Shown here: positions 52,639-60,311 of the stretch, one piece after another
Numbering within the stretch: the stretch's first letter is position 1
How the letters are laid out: each line of letters starts with the position of its first letter
The notes under the pieces: generated by a model
What the model was told of the DNA's origin: nothing
The model's database searches: none
Seen by the model: only the letters and a program-made list of their open reading frames with translations
Assembly (NCBI GenBank): GCA_964518955.1
Contig: CAZFHS010000008.1
Location: forward strand, 62,001 to 126,000
Direction of reading: 5' to 3'
Source of the DNA: JBDGYW01 sp964518955
GTDB lineage: Bacteria > Gemmatimonadota > Gemmatimonadetes > Gemmatimonadales > GWC2-71-9
Length of the DNA stretch: 64,000 nucleotides
Translations under genes and position numbers: made by a program

Positions 52639-53001
52639 TCAGCGCACCACAGGAGAAGCCATTCGGCATGGCGCCGCGTTCACTGACACGCTTCTGATTC
52701 GTGTAGCTGACGCGTCTGCATCTACACCCAGCCGAACATGAGTCAGGTGCACCAGTATATGGGCGCCGGAGGGGAGATACTCGCCTTCGACCCATGCAGC
52801 GACGATCGCGCTGCTATCCAGGATCGATGTCGCAGCAAACTGCGGAGGTACAACCTGGGCGGTCAGATTCACCACCAGAATCACCGAGACAACCGCCACT
52901 ACCAAAGCGCGAAGCCTCAAAGGCGTTGGTTTCACTTCCGCAGTGTCGGTGTTTGGGTAACCTCCCGTGCTTGCACGGAAACGTTTGAAACCCAGCGCCA
53001 T
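52639..53001 (-). CDS. Hypothetical single-helix membrane protein, possibly frameshifted
   Basis: A 120-residue frame starting at ATG 53001 directly behind the stop of the methyltransferase gene (TGAATG). One membrane helix (about 31-53, ALVVAVVSVILVVNL) precedes an external part with SILDSSAIVAAWVEGEYLP. The last 25 residues look less protein-like, while an overlapping frame down to 52514 reads on plausibly (WMSGWTGGIDRIYVQASEW). A frameshift in the original gene near 52690 may explain this. No family recognised. Confidence 0.4.
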   Translation of the reverse strand: MALGFKRFRASTGGYPNTDTAEVKPTPLRLRALVVAVVSVILVVNLTAQVVPPQFAATSILDSSAIVAAWVEGEYLPSGAHILVHLTHVRLGVDADASATRIRSVSVNAAPCRMASPVVR

Positions 53002-53703
53002 TCAACGGCGGGTGACAAACACATACTCTTGGCTATCGGCAGTGAACGGCTCTCCAGCAAAACCTCCGTAGAGCGCTTCCAGGTGGAGTCCGGAAACGTC
53101 GATGAGCCCGAGCCACTCATTCTTCGTCGCCCACCAGATTGAGCTCCTACCGCCTTCGTCCACAGTGAGGTCAATCCTGTTGTCTCCCACCGAGTACCGG
53201 ATCGTGTGCGGCACCGGTTCGTCCTGATGCTCCCCGTCGAGACGCGCCGCAATCGCGTGATTGAAGGCGAAGGCGTTCCATGCGAACCGCCCCCCCGGCT
53301 GGAGCGATGCAGCAACGCGCTCGAACGTACGACGGCGGTCGGCCCAGGTGGGCAGGTGTAAGAGAGCGCGGAATGGGCAGTAGATCAGCGCCGCTGGCTC
53401 GTCGAGTGCGAGATCGCGCATGTCTCCCTCGTGAAGGTCGAGCTCCACTCCCGCCTCGGCTGCTCGGGCACGGGCTTGATCGAGCATTGCTGGCGAAGAA
53501 TCAATGCCCATGACCCGCTGTCCGGTGGCTTGCGCTACCGGAATCGCAACCCGTCCGTTTCCGATCGCCAACTCCACTAGCGGCCCTCCTGCCTCGACCG
53601 CGAGTTTGGTGTAGAAGGGAACGTCAGCAGTCATCGCTGCCGACCATTCCTCGTAGCGGTCTGCGAACTCCTCATCCCAGCTCATCGATCGACTCTCATC
53701 CAT
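53002..53703 (-). CDS. Class I SAM-dependent methyltransferase
   Basis: A 233-residue methyltransferase. Motif I is VELAIGNGRVAIPVA, followed by VMGIDSSPAML (acidic end of strand 2), LHEGDMRDLAL, and the FRALLHLPTWADRR and LQPGGRFAWNAF blocks, as in Methyltransf_11/25-type enzymes. The start is ATG 53703, preceded by GAAGG; the frame is open further but not protein-like. No signal or membrane helix. The next gene starts right at its stop. Substrate unknown. Confidence 0.82.
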   Translation of the reverse strand: MDESRSMSWDEEFADRYEEWSAAMTADVPFYTKLAVEAGGPLVELAIGNGRVAIPVAQATGQRVMGIDSSPAMLDQARARAAEAGVELDLHEGDMRDLALDEPAALIYCPFRALLHLPTWADRRRTFERVAASLQPGGRFAWNAFAFNHAIAARLDGEHQDEPVPHTIRYSVGDNRIDLTVDEGGRSSIWWATKNEWLGLIDVSGLHLEALYGGFAGEPFTADSQEYVFVTRR

Positions 53704-53752
53704 TCGCACAGCACCTTTCTTCGAGGCGAAGCTGCCGACGACCCTGCAAGTA

Positions 53753-54256
53753 CTAGGCGGTCGTTGGCGTGTTCCTCCGACGCCGTAACACGTAGACCAG
53801 CACTCCGTTGCAGACCAGGGCACCGATCACCACTGGCGGGATGATGCTCCACGCCGTACCACCGCCGAAGTAAAAACTCCAAACGACCTTCAAGGCGGCC
53901 CCGACGTTGATGACCAGAATTCCGACGATCCACGACCTTCGCCAGAAGGCCCAGCCAAGGAGGACGAACCAGACCGGGACAAGCAAGGTCATGGCCGTCT
54001 TCGACCAAGTCCACCCGCCCGTCACGTACTGCTGCTCCATCGCTAGAAACTCCGCAGCGCGCGGGTCTGCCTCAGATGGCGCTGGAAACCAGAACATGCT
54101 CGACAGCACGCCCACAACGGTGAGCACCAGCCCCACGACACTCTTCTTATAGGCGAAGTAGCAAAAGGGCAGAACGAAGAGCGGTCTGATGTACCAACTC
54201 AGCGGGTTGTGGTGACGTGCCCAGGCCCAAACCCAGAAATCGCTTAGCCAGTCCAT
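53753..54256 (-). CDS. Multi-pass membrane protein
   Basis: A 167-residue integral membrane protein with about five hydrophobic segments. It opens MDWLSDFWVWAWARHHNPLS, contains WYIRPLFVLPFCYFAYKKS and ends with an Arg-rich tail. ATG 54256 (GGAGG upstream) overlaps the thioredoxin-like gene by 13 bases, so the two are co-translated. No recognised domain. A redox-linked role with the thioredoxin-like protein is possible, given the coupling. Confidence 0.7.
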   Translation of the reverse strand: MDWLSDFWVWAWARHHNPLSWYIRPLFVLPFCYFAYKKSVVGLVLTVVGVLSSMFWFPAPSEADPRAAEFLAMEQQYVTGGWTWSKTAMTLLVPVWFVLLGWAFWRRSWIVGILVINVGAALKVVWSFYFGGGTAWSIIPPVVIGALVCNGVLVYVLRRRRNTPTTA

Positions 54257-54687
54257 AGCACCGCCTCCGCTTGGGCAGACCCAGCGGCGGCAGGTGTCAC
54301 AGCCAATCCGCGCACGAATGTGACTACGCTTTCGGCATCCCACTGCGCGGCTCCGAGGTGCCGTAAGACAATCATTCCAGCCTTGTCCATCACAAAGGTG
54401 ACAGGAATCGCACGACTCTTGAAGCAGTCAGGAGTCTCGCCGGAGAGAACATATACTGGAAGATCAATGTCCTTCTTCTCCACGAATCGTTGAACCACGG
54501 GAAGGTCTTCTGTCGAAATGAATCCGAACCGAACGTCGAGGTCCGTGGTCTTTGCGCGTAGTCGCTGCAAACTGGGTAGTTCTGCTACGCAGCGAGCACA
54601 CCAAGTTGCCCAGAAGTTTAGAACAAGCACCTTGCCGTTCGAGTCGGAAAGACTCACTTGTCGGCCCTCGAGATCCACCAAGTCCAT
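54244..54687 (-). CDS. TlpA/ResA-like thioredoxin-fold protein without visible signal peptide
   Basis: A 147-residue redoxin with the active pair C34-C37 in NFWATWCARCVAELPS, the TEDLPVVQRFVEKK loop and AIPVTFVMDKAGMI (cis-Pro strand). Such proteins usually have a signal peptide or lipid anchor; here none precedes MDLVDLEG. The same frame upstream reads PLPTVSGNYS, typical of the region before a TlpA domain, and is then blocked by a stop, while a second frame has a start MKRIVKALA near 54742. The N-terminus may have been lost by a frameshift. Confidence 0.75.
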   Translation of the reverse strand: MDLVDLEGRQVSLSDSNGKVLVLNFWATWCARCVAELPSLQRLRAKTTDLDVRFGFISTEDLPVVQRFVEKKDIDLPVYVLSGETPDCFKSRAIPVTFVMDKAGMIVLRHLGAAQWDAESVVTFVRGLAVTPAAAGSAQAEAVLWTG

Positions 54688-54958
54688 CGAGTAGTTCCCC
54701 GAAACTGTCGGGAGAGGCGAGTGCTTTGACTATTCGCTTCATGGTTCCTGCCTAGCGACTCTGCGCATGAGCTGCGTGCGGCCACTCACCTGCTGCATGA
54801 AACGTTCGGCCATCTGTGTTCCTTCGACGCGCCCAAATGAACAGCTGCCCCGCGCATGGCAGTTTTATGCGCCTGATACATCCGAGGAGTGCCCTCGAGA
54901 GGTAGAGTCTCATTGATGAGATGAACACTCAGTTCGCACAACCTCCGGATGACACCGC

Positions 54959-55240
54959 ATGTTTTTCTCAGGCATTGATCGACACAACCGTGACTCGTTC
55001 ATCACAACGTACGACTCAAAAGGCACGGTCGTCAAACAGATGCACCTCACAAACAGACCGTTACTCATCCAGAACTACTTCGCTCAGTTCCCTGGGCACC
55101 ACAGGCCGTCGTCGAGTCCACCGGCACCTGGTATTGGATCGCCGACCTACTGAAAAAAACAATGTCGAACTCACCCTAGCCCATGCCACTCGACTCAAAA
55201 CCATCTCTGCTGCAAAGGTAAAAACCGAGAATGAATACGA
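54959..55240 (+). pseudogene. Remnant of an IS110-family transposase N-terminus
   Basis: Three successive frames read as one IS110 transposase start. The first has FFSGIDRHNRDSF and YFAQFPG, the second VVESTGTWYWIADLLKK, the third NNVELTLAHATRLKTIS. The second shift falls in an A7 run (55153-55159). Conserved acidic residues D (GID) and E (VVES) are present; the later D of the usual KTD pair is changed (KTENEYE). The rest of the transposase is missing. A 34-bp repeat follows at 55287. Confidence 0.65.
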
Positions 55241-55286
55241 GGAGCATCCGCTCGTCACGGTAGAGCCTGAGCAACAGGCGTTGCGG

Positions 55287-55320
55287 GAGGACATACTTGG
55301 CAGGGGCAAAAGCAAATCCC
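55287..55320. repeat. 34-bp direct repeat, left copy
   Basis: GAGGACATACTTGGCAGGGG followed by CAAAAGCAAATCCC. It matches the right copy (60224-60257) at 33 of 34 positions, in the same orientation. It lies 46 bases after the IS110-like remnant. Confidence 0.85.
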
Positions 55321-55368
55321 AACTCTGTACTACAACCGGATTCTGACAGCTGCTCCTGTTGATACAAA

Positions 55369-55387
55369 ACGAGGCAACCCGCCTCGT
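55369..55387. other. Stem-loop after the IS110 remnant
   Basis: ACGAGGC, five bases, GCCTCGT: a perfect 7-bp stem between the left 34-bp repeat and the lipoprotein gene. Could be an insertion-sequence end or a terminator. The rest of 55388-55626 shows no clear gene. Confidence 0.35.
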
Positions 55388-55626
55388 ATCGATACGGCTC
55401 TCTGTGTGGTGACGCCCATCACATGGCCGGTGCAAATCTATTCAAAACAACGACTTGCCACACTGCTGGATGCTCGCCACGTGTCGGCACTGCAAATGCA
55501 ATGGATGGCGGTCGGAATGAGGGTGCGGTTCGCCCTAGCCAGCTGCGCGACTGAACGGCAGAAGCAGACCGCAATTGAAACCTTGGGGCTCGAACCGGGC
55601 TCACACAACACTGGGAGGATAGGAAA

Positions 55627-56400
55627 ATGAAAAAGTCAGTTATCGGTCTTTTCGGAGCGGCATTGCTCGTCGCCGCGTGCGGAGATGCGACAGGGCCAGG
55701 CAACACCAGCGGAGTATCACTTTCATTCGCGGTCGGTGCACCAGGGGCGCCTGCACCCGGTCCCGGAGGGTTTTTCTCGCTGGCACCCGCTGCCGACACG
55801 TTCGCTGTTGGCGGAGACGAGCTGATCATCACGAAGGTTGAAGTGGTACTGCAGGAGATCGAGCTAGAAAGAGCGAACGCCGAGTCGTGCGACTCCGTTT
55901 CCGTCAATCACGACGATTGCGAAGAGTTCGAGCTTGGTCCGGTGCTGTTGAATCTGCCATTGAACGGTGATATCGCGCAGCTGGTCGAAATAGAGATCGA
56001 CACCGGCACATACGACGAGATTGAGTTCGACATTCACAAAGTCTCTGACGATGATGCAGGGGATGCGGCGTTCCGCCAGGCCCATCCGCACATGGCTGGG
56101 CAGAGCATACGAGTCGAAGGCACGTACAACGGTGAGTCGTTCGTCTACGAGACTGACCTGGATGAGGAGCAGGAATACGACCTCTCGCCACCACTCGTTG
56201 TGGATACTCTTGCCACCGCCACAAATGTGACGATCAGGATTGATGTCTCTACCTGGTTTGTCGACGGCGGCGGTGCACTCGTTGACCCTGCGACCGCGAA
56301 TAAGGGCGAAGTGAACGAGGGTCTTGTAAAGGAGAACATCAAGAACTCGATCGATGCCTTCGAAGACGAAGATGAAGACGGAGAGGACGACGATAGCTGA
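55627..56400 (+). CDS. Acidic-tailed lipoprotein (DUF4382-like), paralog A
   Basis: A 257-residue lipoprotein with signal ending LLVAACGD; GGGAGGA lies seven bases ahead of ATG 55627. After a Gly/Pro linker it has a DUF4382-like beta domain (about 60-145) with VEVVLQEIELERA, LGPVLLNLPLNGD and IDTGTYDEIEFDIHKV. The last stretch has KENIKNSIDAFEDEDEDGED, an acidic tail that could bind calcium. It is the first of a tandem pair with the gene at 56550, and a strong hairpin follows the stop. Both paralogs share the cysteine pair (CDSVSVNHDDC / CDVDPEPEGC). Confidence 0.75.
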   Translation: MKKSVIGLFGAALLVAACGDATGPGNTSGVSLSFAVGAPGAPAPGPGGFFSLAPAADTFAVGGDELIITKVEVVLQEIELERANAESCDSVSVNHDDCEEFELGPVLLNLPLNGDIAQLVEIEIDTGTYDEIEFDIHKVSDDDAGDAAFRQAHPHMAGQSIRVEGTYNGESFVYETDLDEEQEYDLSPPLVVDTLATATNVTIRIDVSTWFVDGGGALVDPATANKGEVNEGLVKENIKNSIDAFEDEDEDGEDDDS

Positions 56401-56413
56401 GTGAAGCGCGAGG

Positions 56414-56450
56414 AATGGGGTTCGGGGCGACAATTGCCCCGGGCCCCATT
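56414..56450 (+). terminator. Long stem-loop after lipoprotein paralog A
   Basis: AATGGGG, tt, CGGGGC, a 7-base loop, GCCCCG, gg, CCCCATT: 13 base pairs with a symmetric two-base bulge, starting 13 bases after the stop at 56400. Only a short T tract follows. It would reduce readthrough into paralog B or stabilise the first message. Confidence 0.65.
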
Positions 56451-56549
56451 TCGTGCATTGTGAGCCGTTAGCTTTCAACTAGAATAGAACTGTTGGAGAA
56501 CACTGTGGCCGTTGGCGGTAGAGGGCCACATAGTTAGGAGGGGCGATCG

Positions 56550-57305
56550 ATGAGATCGACGACATTAGTTGCACTGCTTCCTGTCGTGGCGCTGGCTTGC
56601 GGCGAACCCAACACACCCACTGTGTTCAAAACGGTGCAGGTGTCTTTTGCCACCCAGGGGGCTGCGACACCGATGCTCGCCACTGTCTTTGGCTCAGGTT
56701 CGGCTCTGGACGACACGCTAGTGGTGAATGAAGACACGCTCGTGCTCGCTAGCGTCGAGATCGTACTGCGCGAGATCGAACTCAAGCGGCTAGAGGTCGC
56801 TGAGTGCGACGTTGACCCGGAACCTGAGGGGTGCGAGGAGTTCGAGGCGGGGCCCGTTCTCGTTTCGCTGCCACTCGGCGCTGGGACAGACTCCGCGTTT
56901 GCGCTCGACATACCACCCGGCACCTACACGGAACTAGAATTCGATGTCCACAAGGTGAGCGATAGTGACGAGGAAGATGCTGCGTTCCGACAGGCGCATC
57001 CAACCTTCGTAGACAAAAGCATAAGAGTGGCGGGTACGTTCAACGGTCAGGCATTTGTATTTGAGTCCGATCTCGATGTCGAGCAGGAACTCGACCTCAG
57101 CCCCGCGCTTGTAATCGAAGACGCCACTACGCAAACCAACATTACGATTTTGGTTGAGATCGACAGCTGGTTCCGAGACGGACTTGGCGGACTGATCGAT
57201 CCTGCCACTGCAAACAAGGGCTTCGACAACGAAAGCGTCGTAAAGGAAAACATCAAGAACGCGATGGAAGCCTTTGAGGACGAGGACGAAGACGGAAGCG
57301 ACTGA
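56550..57305 (+). CDS. Acidic-tailed lipoprotein (DUF4382-like), paralog B
   Basis: A 251-residue paralog of the preceding gene, with a lipoprotein-like signal (about 1-16, ending VALACGE). AGGAGG lies 10 bases ahead of ATG 56550. It has VEIVLREIELKRLEVAEC, EAGPVLVSLPLGAG, PPGTYTELEFDVHKVSDSDE, KSIRVAGTFNGQAFVFESDL and the end VKENIKNAMEAFEDEDEDGS. Conservation with paralog A runs the full length, so this is a tandem duplication. The sigma54-type activator gene begins 22 bases later, suggesting read-through or a common unit. Confidence 0.75.
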   Translation: MRSTTLVALLPVVALACGEPNTPTVFKTVQVSFATQGAATPMLATVFGSGSALDDTLVVNEDTLVLASVEIVLREIELKRLEVAECDVDPEPEGCEEFEAGPVLVSLPLGAGTDSAFALDIPPGTYTELEFDVHKVSDSDEEDAAFRQAHPTFVDKSIRVAGTFNGQAFVFESDLDVEQELDLSPALVIEDATTQTNITILVEIDSWFRDGLGGLIDPATANKGFDNESVVKENIKNAMEAFEDEDEDGSD

Positions 57306-57327
57306 TGATGAGCCAAGGAGGTTGGTC

Positions 57328-58674
57328 GTGAGTCGAGATCCGGCACTATTGATCGTCAAGCTCACAGGTTCATTTGAGTCGCTCTGGCCCGAGTTAGCGG
57401 CGGAGCTCGGCGTGGAAGCGCGGTTCTACGAGACCGCCGCTCTCGCTGTCGCCGAGTTGGGCGTTCAGGGAATCTTGATTCTATCAGCGGGCGGTGAGGA
57501 AGCCGACGGATTGGATGTGCTCACCGAACTTCCCGAGGCGGCCCGCGGTGCAGCGTACTTGGTTGGCGCCACTACTGAACATCGCTTTGGCATAGAGGCG
57601 GTGCGCAGAGGCGCAGCAGACTATTTCGCGCTGCCGGCGGATGCCGATCTGCTGCGCCGCACCGTATCTGCTCGCATCAGCACCGCCAGCGCTCAGCGGG
57701 CCGCCTCGCTTCACCCTGAGGCTGACGCCTTCGAAGCGATCGTCGGAGAGAGTCTGTCGCTGGATGATGTGCTGAAACGCGCTCGGCGCGTTGCCGAACA
57801 CGGCGATGTGACTGTTCTGATCGATGGTGAGACAGGCACGGGGAAGGAGCTACTGGCAAGGGCGGTGCACGACGCCGGTCCACGCGTCGCTGAACCCTTC
57901 GTGGAGATCAATTGTGCCGCTATTCCTCCCAACCTGCTCGAGAGCGAGTTGTTTGGACATGAGAAAGGAGCGTTTACTGACGCCCATAGGGACAGGGTTG
58001 GCCTTTTCGAGGAAGCGAGCGGGGGCACCTTGTTTTTGGACGAGATTGGCCACCTTCCTCTCGACCTCCAAGGGAAGCTGCTGCGAGCGCTTGAACAGAA
58101 ACAGATAAGGCGTGTCGGCGGTACAGAGAATCGTGAAATCGACGTTAGGATCATTGCGGCAACGCATGTCGATCTGAGAGACGCGATAAGCCGTGGAGCG
58201 TTTCGAGAGGACCTGTACTACCGCCTAAACGTCGTATCGCTTCACCTTCCGCCCCTGCGCGAGCGTGGGCGCGACATCGAGCTACTTGCTCGCCGCTTCA
58301 TATCCGGTCTTGCCGATCGGTACGGTCTGCCGACCCCGAACATCTCACCGGAGCTGGTGACCAGACTCGGTAGGCATGCGTGGCCGGGAAATGTCAGAGA
58401 GCTCAGACATGCGCTCGAGCGAGCAATGCTGCTTTCGCCATCGGGTTCCATCGACCCAAATGAGCTTGCGCTCGAGACAACTGCAACCGCTACTTCGACC
58501 GTTTGTGACTTGCCGTTTCCCGCAACTCTCAAGGAGATCGAATGTGCTGCGGCCGCCGCAACAGTGCGGGCCTGTGATGACAATAAGAGTGCAGCCGCTC
58601 GAAGGCTGGGCATTTCGCGCGCTCGACTTCAGAGACTGCTCGACGAACATGACGACGAGGTCTCCAATGACTAG
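57328..58674 (+). CDS. Sigma54-type AAA+ activator with pseudo-receiver and Fis-type HTH
   Basis: A bacterial enhancer-binding protein of 448 residues; GTG 57328 follows AAGGAGG seven bases ahead. The N-terminal receiver-like domain (about 5-115) has Ser53 (ILILSAGG) where the phosphorylated Asp should be. The AAA+ core has Walker A GETGTGKE (167-174), the sigma54 loop GAFTDA (214-219, where GAFTGA is usual) and Walker B GGTLFLDEIGH. The C-terminal helix-turn-helix is NKSAAARRLGISRARLQRLL. It probably senses something other than phosphorylation. No partner kinase is adjacent; paralog lipoproteins precede and a TPR gene follows. Confidence 0.88.
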   Translation: MSRDPALLIVKLTGSFESLWPELAAELGVEARFYETAALAVAELGVQGILILSAGGEEADGLDVLTELPEAARGAAYLVGATTEHRFGIEAVRRGAADYFALPADADLLRRTVSARISTASAQRAASLHPEADAFEAIVGESLSLDDVLKRARRVAEHGDVTVLIDGETGTGKELLARAVHDAGPRVAEPFVEINCAAIPPNLLESELFGHEKGAFTDAHRDRVGLFEEASGGTLFLDEIGHLPLDLQGKLLRALEQKQIRRVGGTENREIDVRIIAATHVDLRDAISRGAFREDLYYRLNVVSLHLPPLRERGRDIELLARRFISGLADRYGLPTPNISPELVTRLGRHAWPGNVRELRHALERAMLLSPSGSIDPNELALETTATATSTVCDLPFPATLKEIECAAAAATVRACDDNKSAAARRLGISRARLQRLLDEHDDEVSND

Positions 58675-58725
58675 GGCTACCACGGCGCCAAACGAAACCA
58701 AGTGCGTCATGAGCGGAGGGCGGCC

Positions 58726-59712
58726 ATGAAAATGCGGCCTATCGGAAGAGAAGATCCGCTCAGGCGAGCACGGCACTCGATCGGCAAGGGTGAGTTTCGC
58801 GAGGCGGCTAAGCTACTCAGCGAACTGCGCGAGAGTCTCAGCGAATCACCTGAATGGCTGCTGCTGATGGCGATGGCCTCCTGGCGACTCGGCAATTTCG
58901 CGGAGAGTTACAATTCCTCTAAACGGGCGCTCGATGGTTACAGGAAGCGAGGTGACGTAGACGGTGAAATGCGCGCGCAAAACGTTGCTGCTGCCGGGGC
59001 CTTTGCACTTGGGAGACTTGCCGATGCGGAAGCTGGATTCGAGAGAGCCCTGTATTTGGCGCGTCAGCTATCGGACAAGCTGCTAATGGCTCAGTGTGCG
59101 AACAACCTGGGAAATGTCGCATACTACAGGGATCAGCAAGTCGAGGCTCTCCGCCGCTACAGCCATGCTGCTAACCTGTTCGAGCGAGCAGGCTTCTTAC
59201 GCGGTATCGCGGAGGCGTGGCACAACGCCGGTGTGGTATTGCGCGAGATAAACGATATCGAAGCTGCGAGGGAAGCGTCGGACAAAGCGGTGGAGGCAGC
59301 CGAGCAACTCCGTGAACCTCGCGTGTTGGGATGGGCACTGGGCGGGAGCGGAGAAACCGATGTATTGGATGGAGATCTACGTCTTGGTCAGGCTCGTACC
59401 GAACGGGCGCTCGAGATCGTGTTGGAGCAAGAAGACCGTATCACCGAGGTAGAATGTCTTCGAGTGCTGTCGTTGATTGGGCGCAAACGTGGTAGTCTCG
59501 AGCAAGCGGAGGTGTATGCGACGCAAGCCTTTTCGCTGGCAAGAGAGTTGCATAATCCCTGGATGATTGCCAAAGCAGCTGAGGAATTGGGCGTAGTCTT
59601 TACTGCAAAGAGAAATCGCGCCGCGGCGTCCGAAGCGTTCAGCTCTGCGGCGCAAGCGTACGCAGAGACTGGAGCCGAGGTGAGAGCATCGGCCATGCGC
59701 GGGCTTGTATGA
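58726..59712 (+). CDS. Cytoplasmic TPR protein
   Basis: A 328-residue soluble protein made up mainly of tetratricopeptide repeats, such as LLLMAMASWRLGNFAESYNS, AGAFALGRLADAEAGFERAL and CANNLGNVAYYRDQQVEALR. The start is ATG 58726, with GGAGG ahead; the frame extends 8 codons further. No signal peptide. TPR proteins after AAA+ activators often bind the regulator or its signal, so a role as sensor for the activator at 57328 is plausible, as inference. It is the last gene before the right-hand repeat. Confidence 0.75.
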   Translation: MKMRPIGREDPLRRARHSIGKGEFREAAKLLSELRESLSESPEWLLLMAMASWRLGNFAESYNSSKRALDGYRKRGDVDGEMRAQNVAAAGAFALGRLADAEAGFERALYLARQLSDKLLMAQCANNLGNVAYYRDQQVEALRRYSHAANLFERAGFLRGIAEAWHNAGVVLREINDIEAAREASDKAVEAAEQLREPRVLGWALGGSGETDVLDGDLRLGQARTERALEIVLEQEDRITEVECLRVLSLIGRKRGSLEQAEVYATQAFSLARELHNPWMIAKAAEELGVVFTAKRNRAAASEAFSSAAQAYAETGAEVRASAMRGLV

Positions 59713-59979
59713 GGGAATTGGCTTTGGGAGCGGACGCATGAAGGGACCCCACGGTGGATCCGGCTGTTTCCGATGGGCATCAGCTGTGCAAGTCACGATC
59801 TGGGTTGAGAGGTTCCCCTCAGGTGTGCCACTCAAATGCAGTTAAACTGTCAAGTGAAGTCGTAACTAGTTCACATCAACCTTTTGTTTGGGTGCGACGT
59901 AGCTTGCCGAACTCACGGAGATGGTGACCCAGCTCGGAGCCACGGCATGGTGGAGAATGGTTATCCCACCATCAATCGG

Positions 59980-60194
59980 CAGTTTTGCATCGTCTACGAC
60001 CAGTGCTTCGCGCGGCGTGGGGCTACTGGCGTTCGGTTGTCGGAGAGGTGGTCGAGAAGTTCCTCGCCTGCGGCATCTTGAAGCACGGCTTCGCCAGAGT
60101 AAGTTGCGGCTCCTGCAAGCTCGAGTTCCTGCTAGCATTCTCCTGCAAGTGCAGGTACCTCTGCCCCGGCTACCATGCCACGAAAGACCGCTGA
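59980..60194 (+). pseudogene. Remnant of an IS91-family transposase zinc-binding domain
   Basis: The first frame reads IVYDQCFARR; after one frameshift near 60015 the next reads GYWRSVVGEVVEKFLACG, KHGFARVSCGSCKLEFLLAF and SCKCRYLCPGYHATK. This is the N-terminal zinc-binding domain of IS91-like transposases (usual end CPSCHAKR, here one Cys replaced by Tyr). Nothing follows of the catalytic part. The 34-bp right repeat begins 30 bases later. About 270 bases before it (59713-59979) hold nothing recognisable. Confidence 0.7.
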
Positions 60195-60223
60195 AACGGT
60201 GGAACTCGGCATCCAGCACCGGT

Positions 60224-60257
60224 GAGGACATACTTGGCAGGGGCGAAAGCAAATCCC
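60224..60257. repeat. 34-bp direct repeat, right copy
   Basis: GAGGACATACTTGGCAGGGG followed by CGAAAGCAAATCCC; one mismatch to the left copy at 55287-55320, same orientation. It lies 30 bases after the IS91-like remnant and 55 bases before the convergent aminoacylase gene's stop. Confidence 0.85.
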
Positions 60258-60311
60258 TACACTGACTCCATGCCGTTCCCTCTGACGTTGGTGCGGTAGG
60301 GAGTCCTTTCG

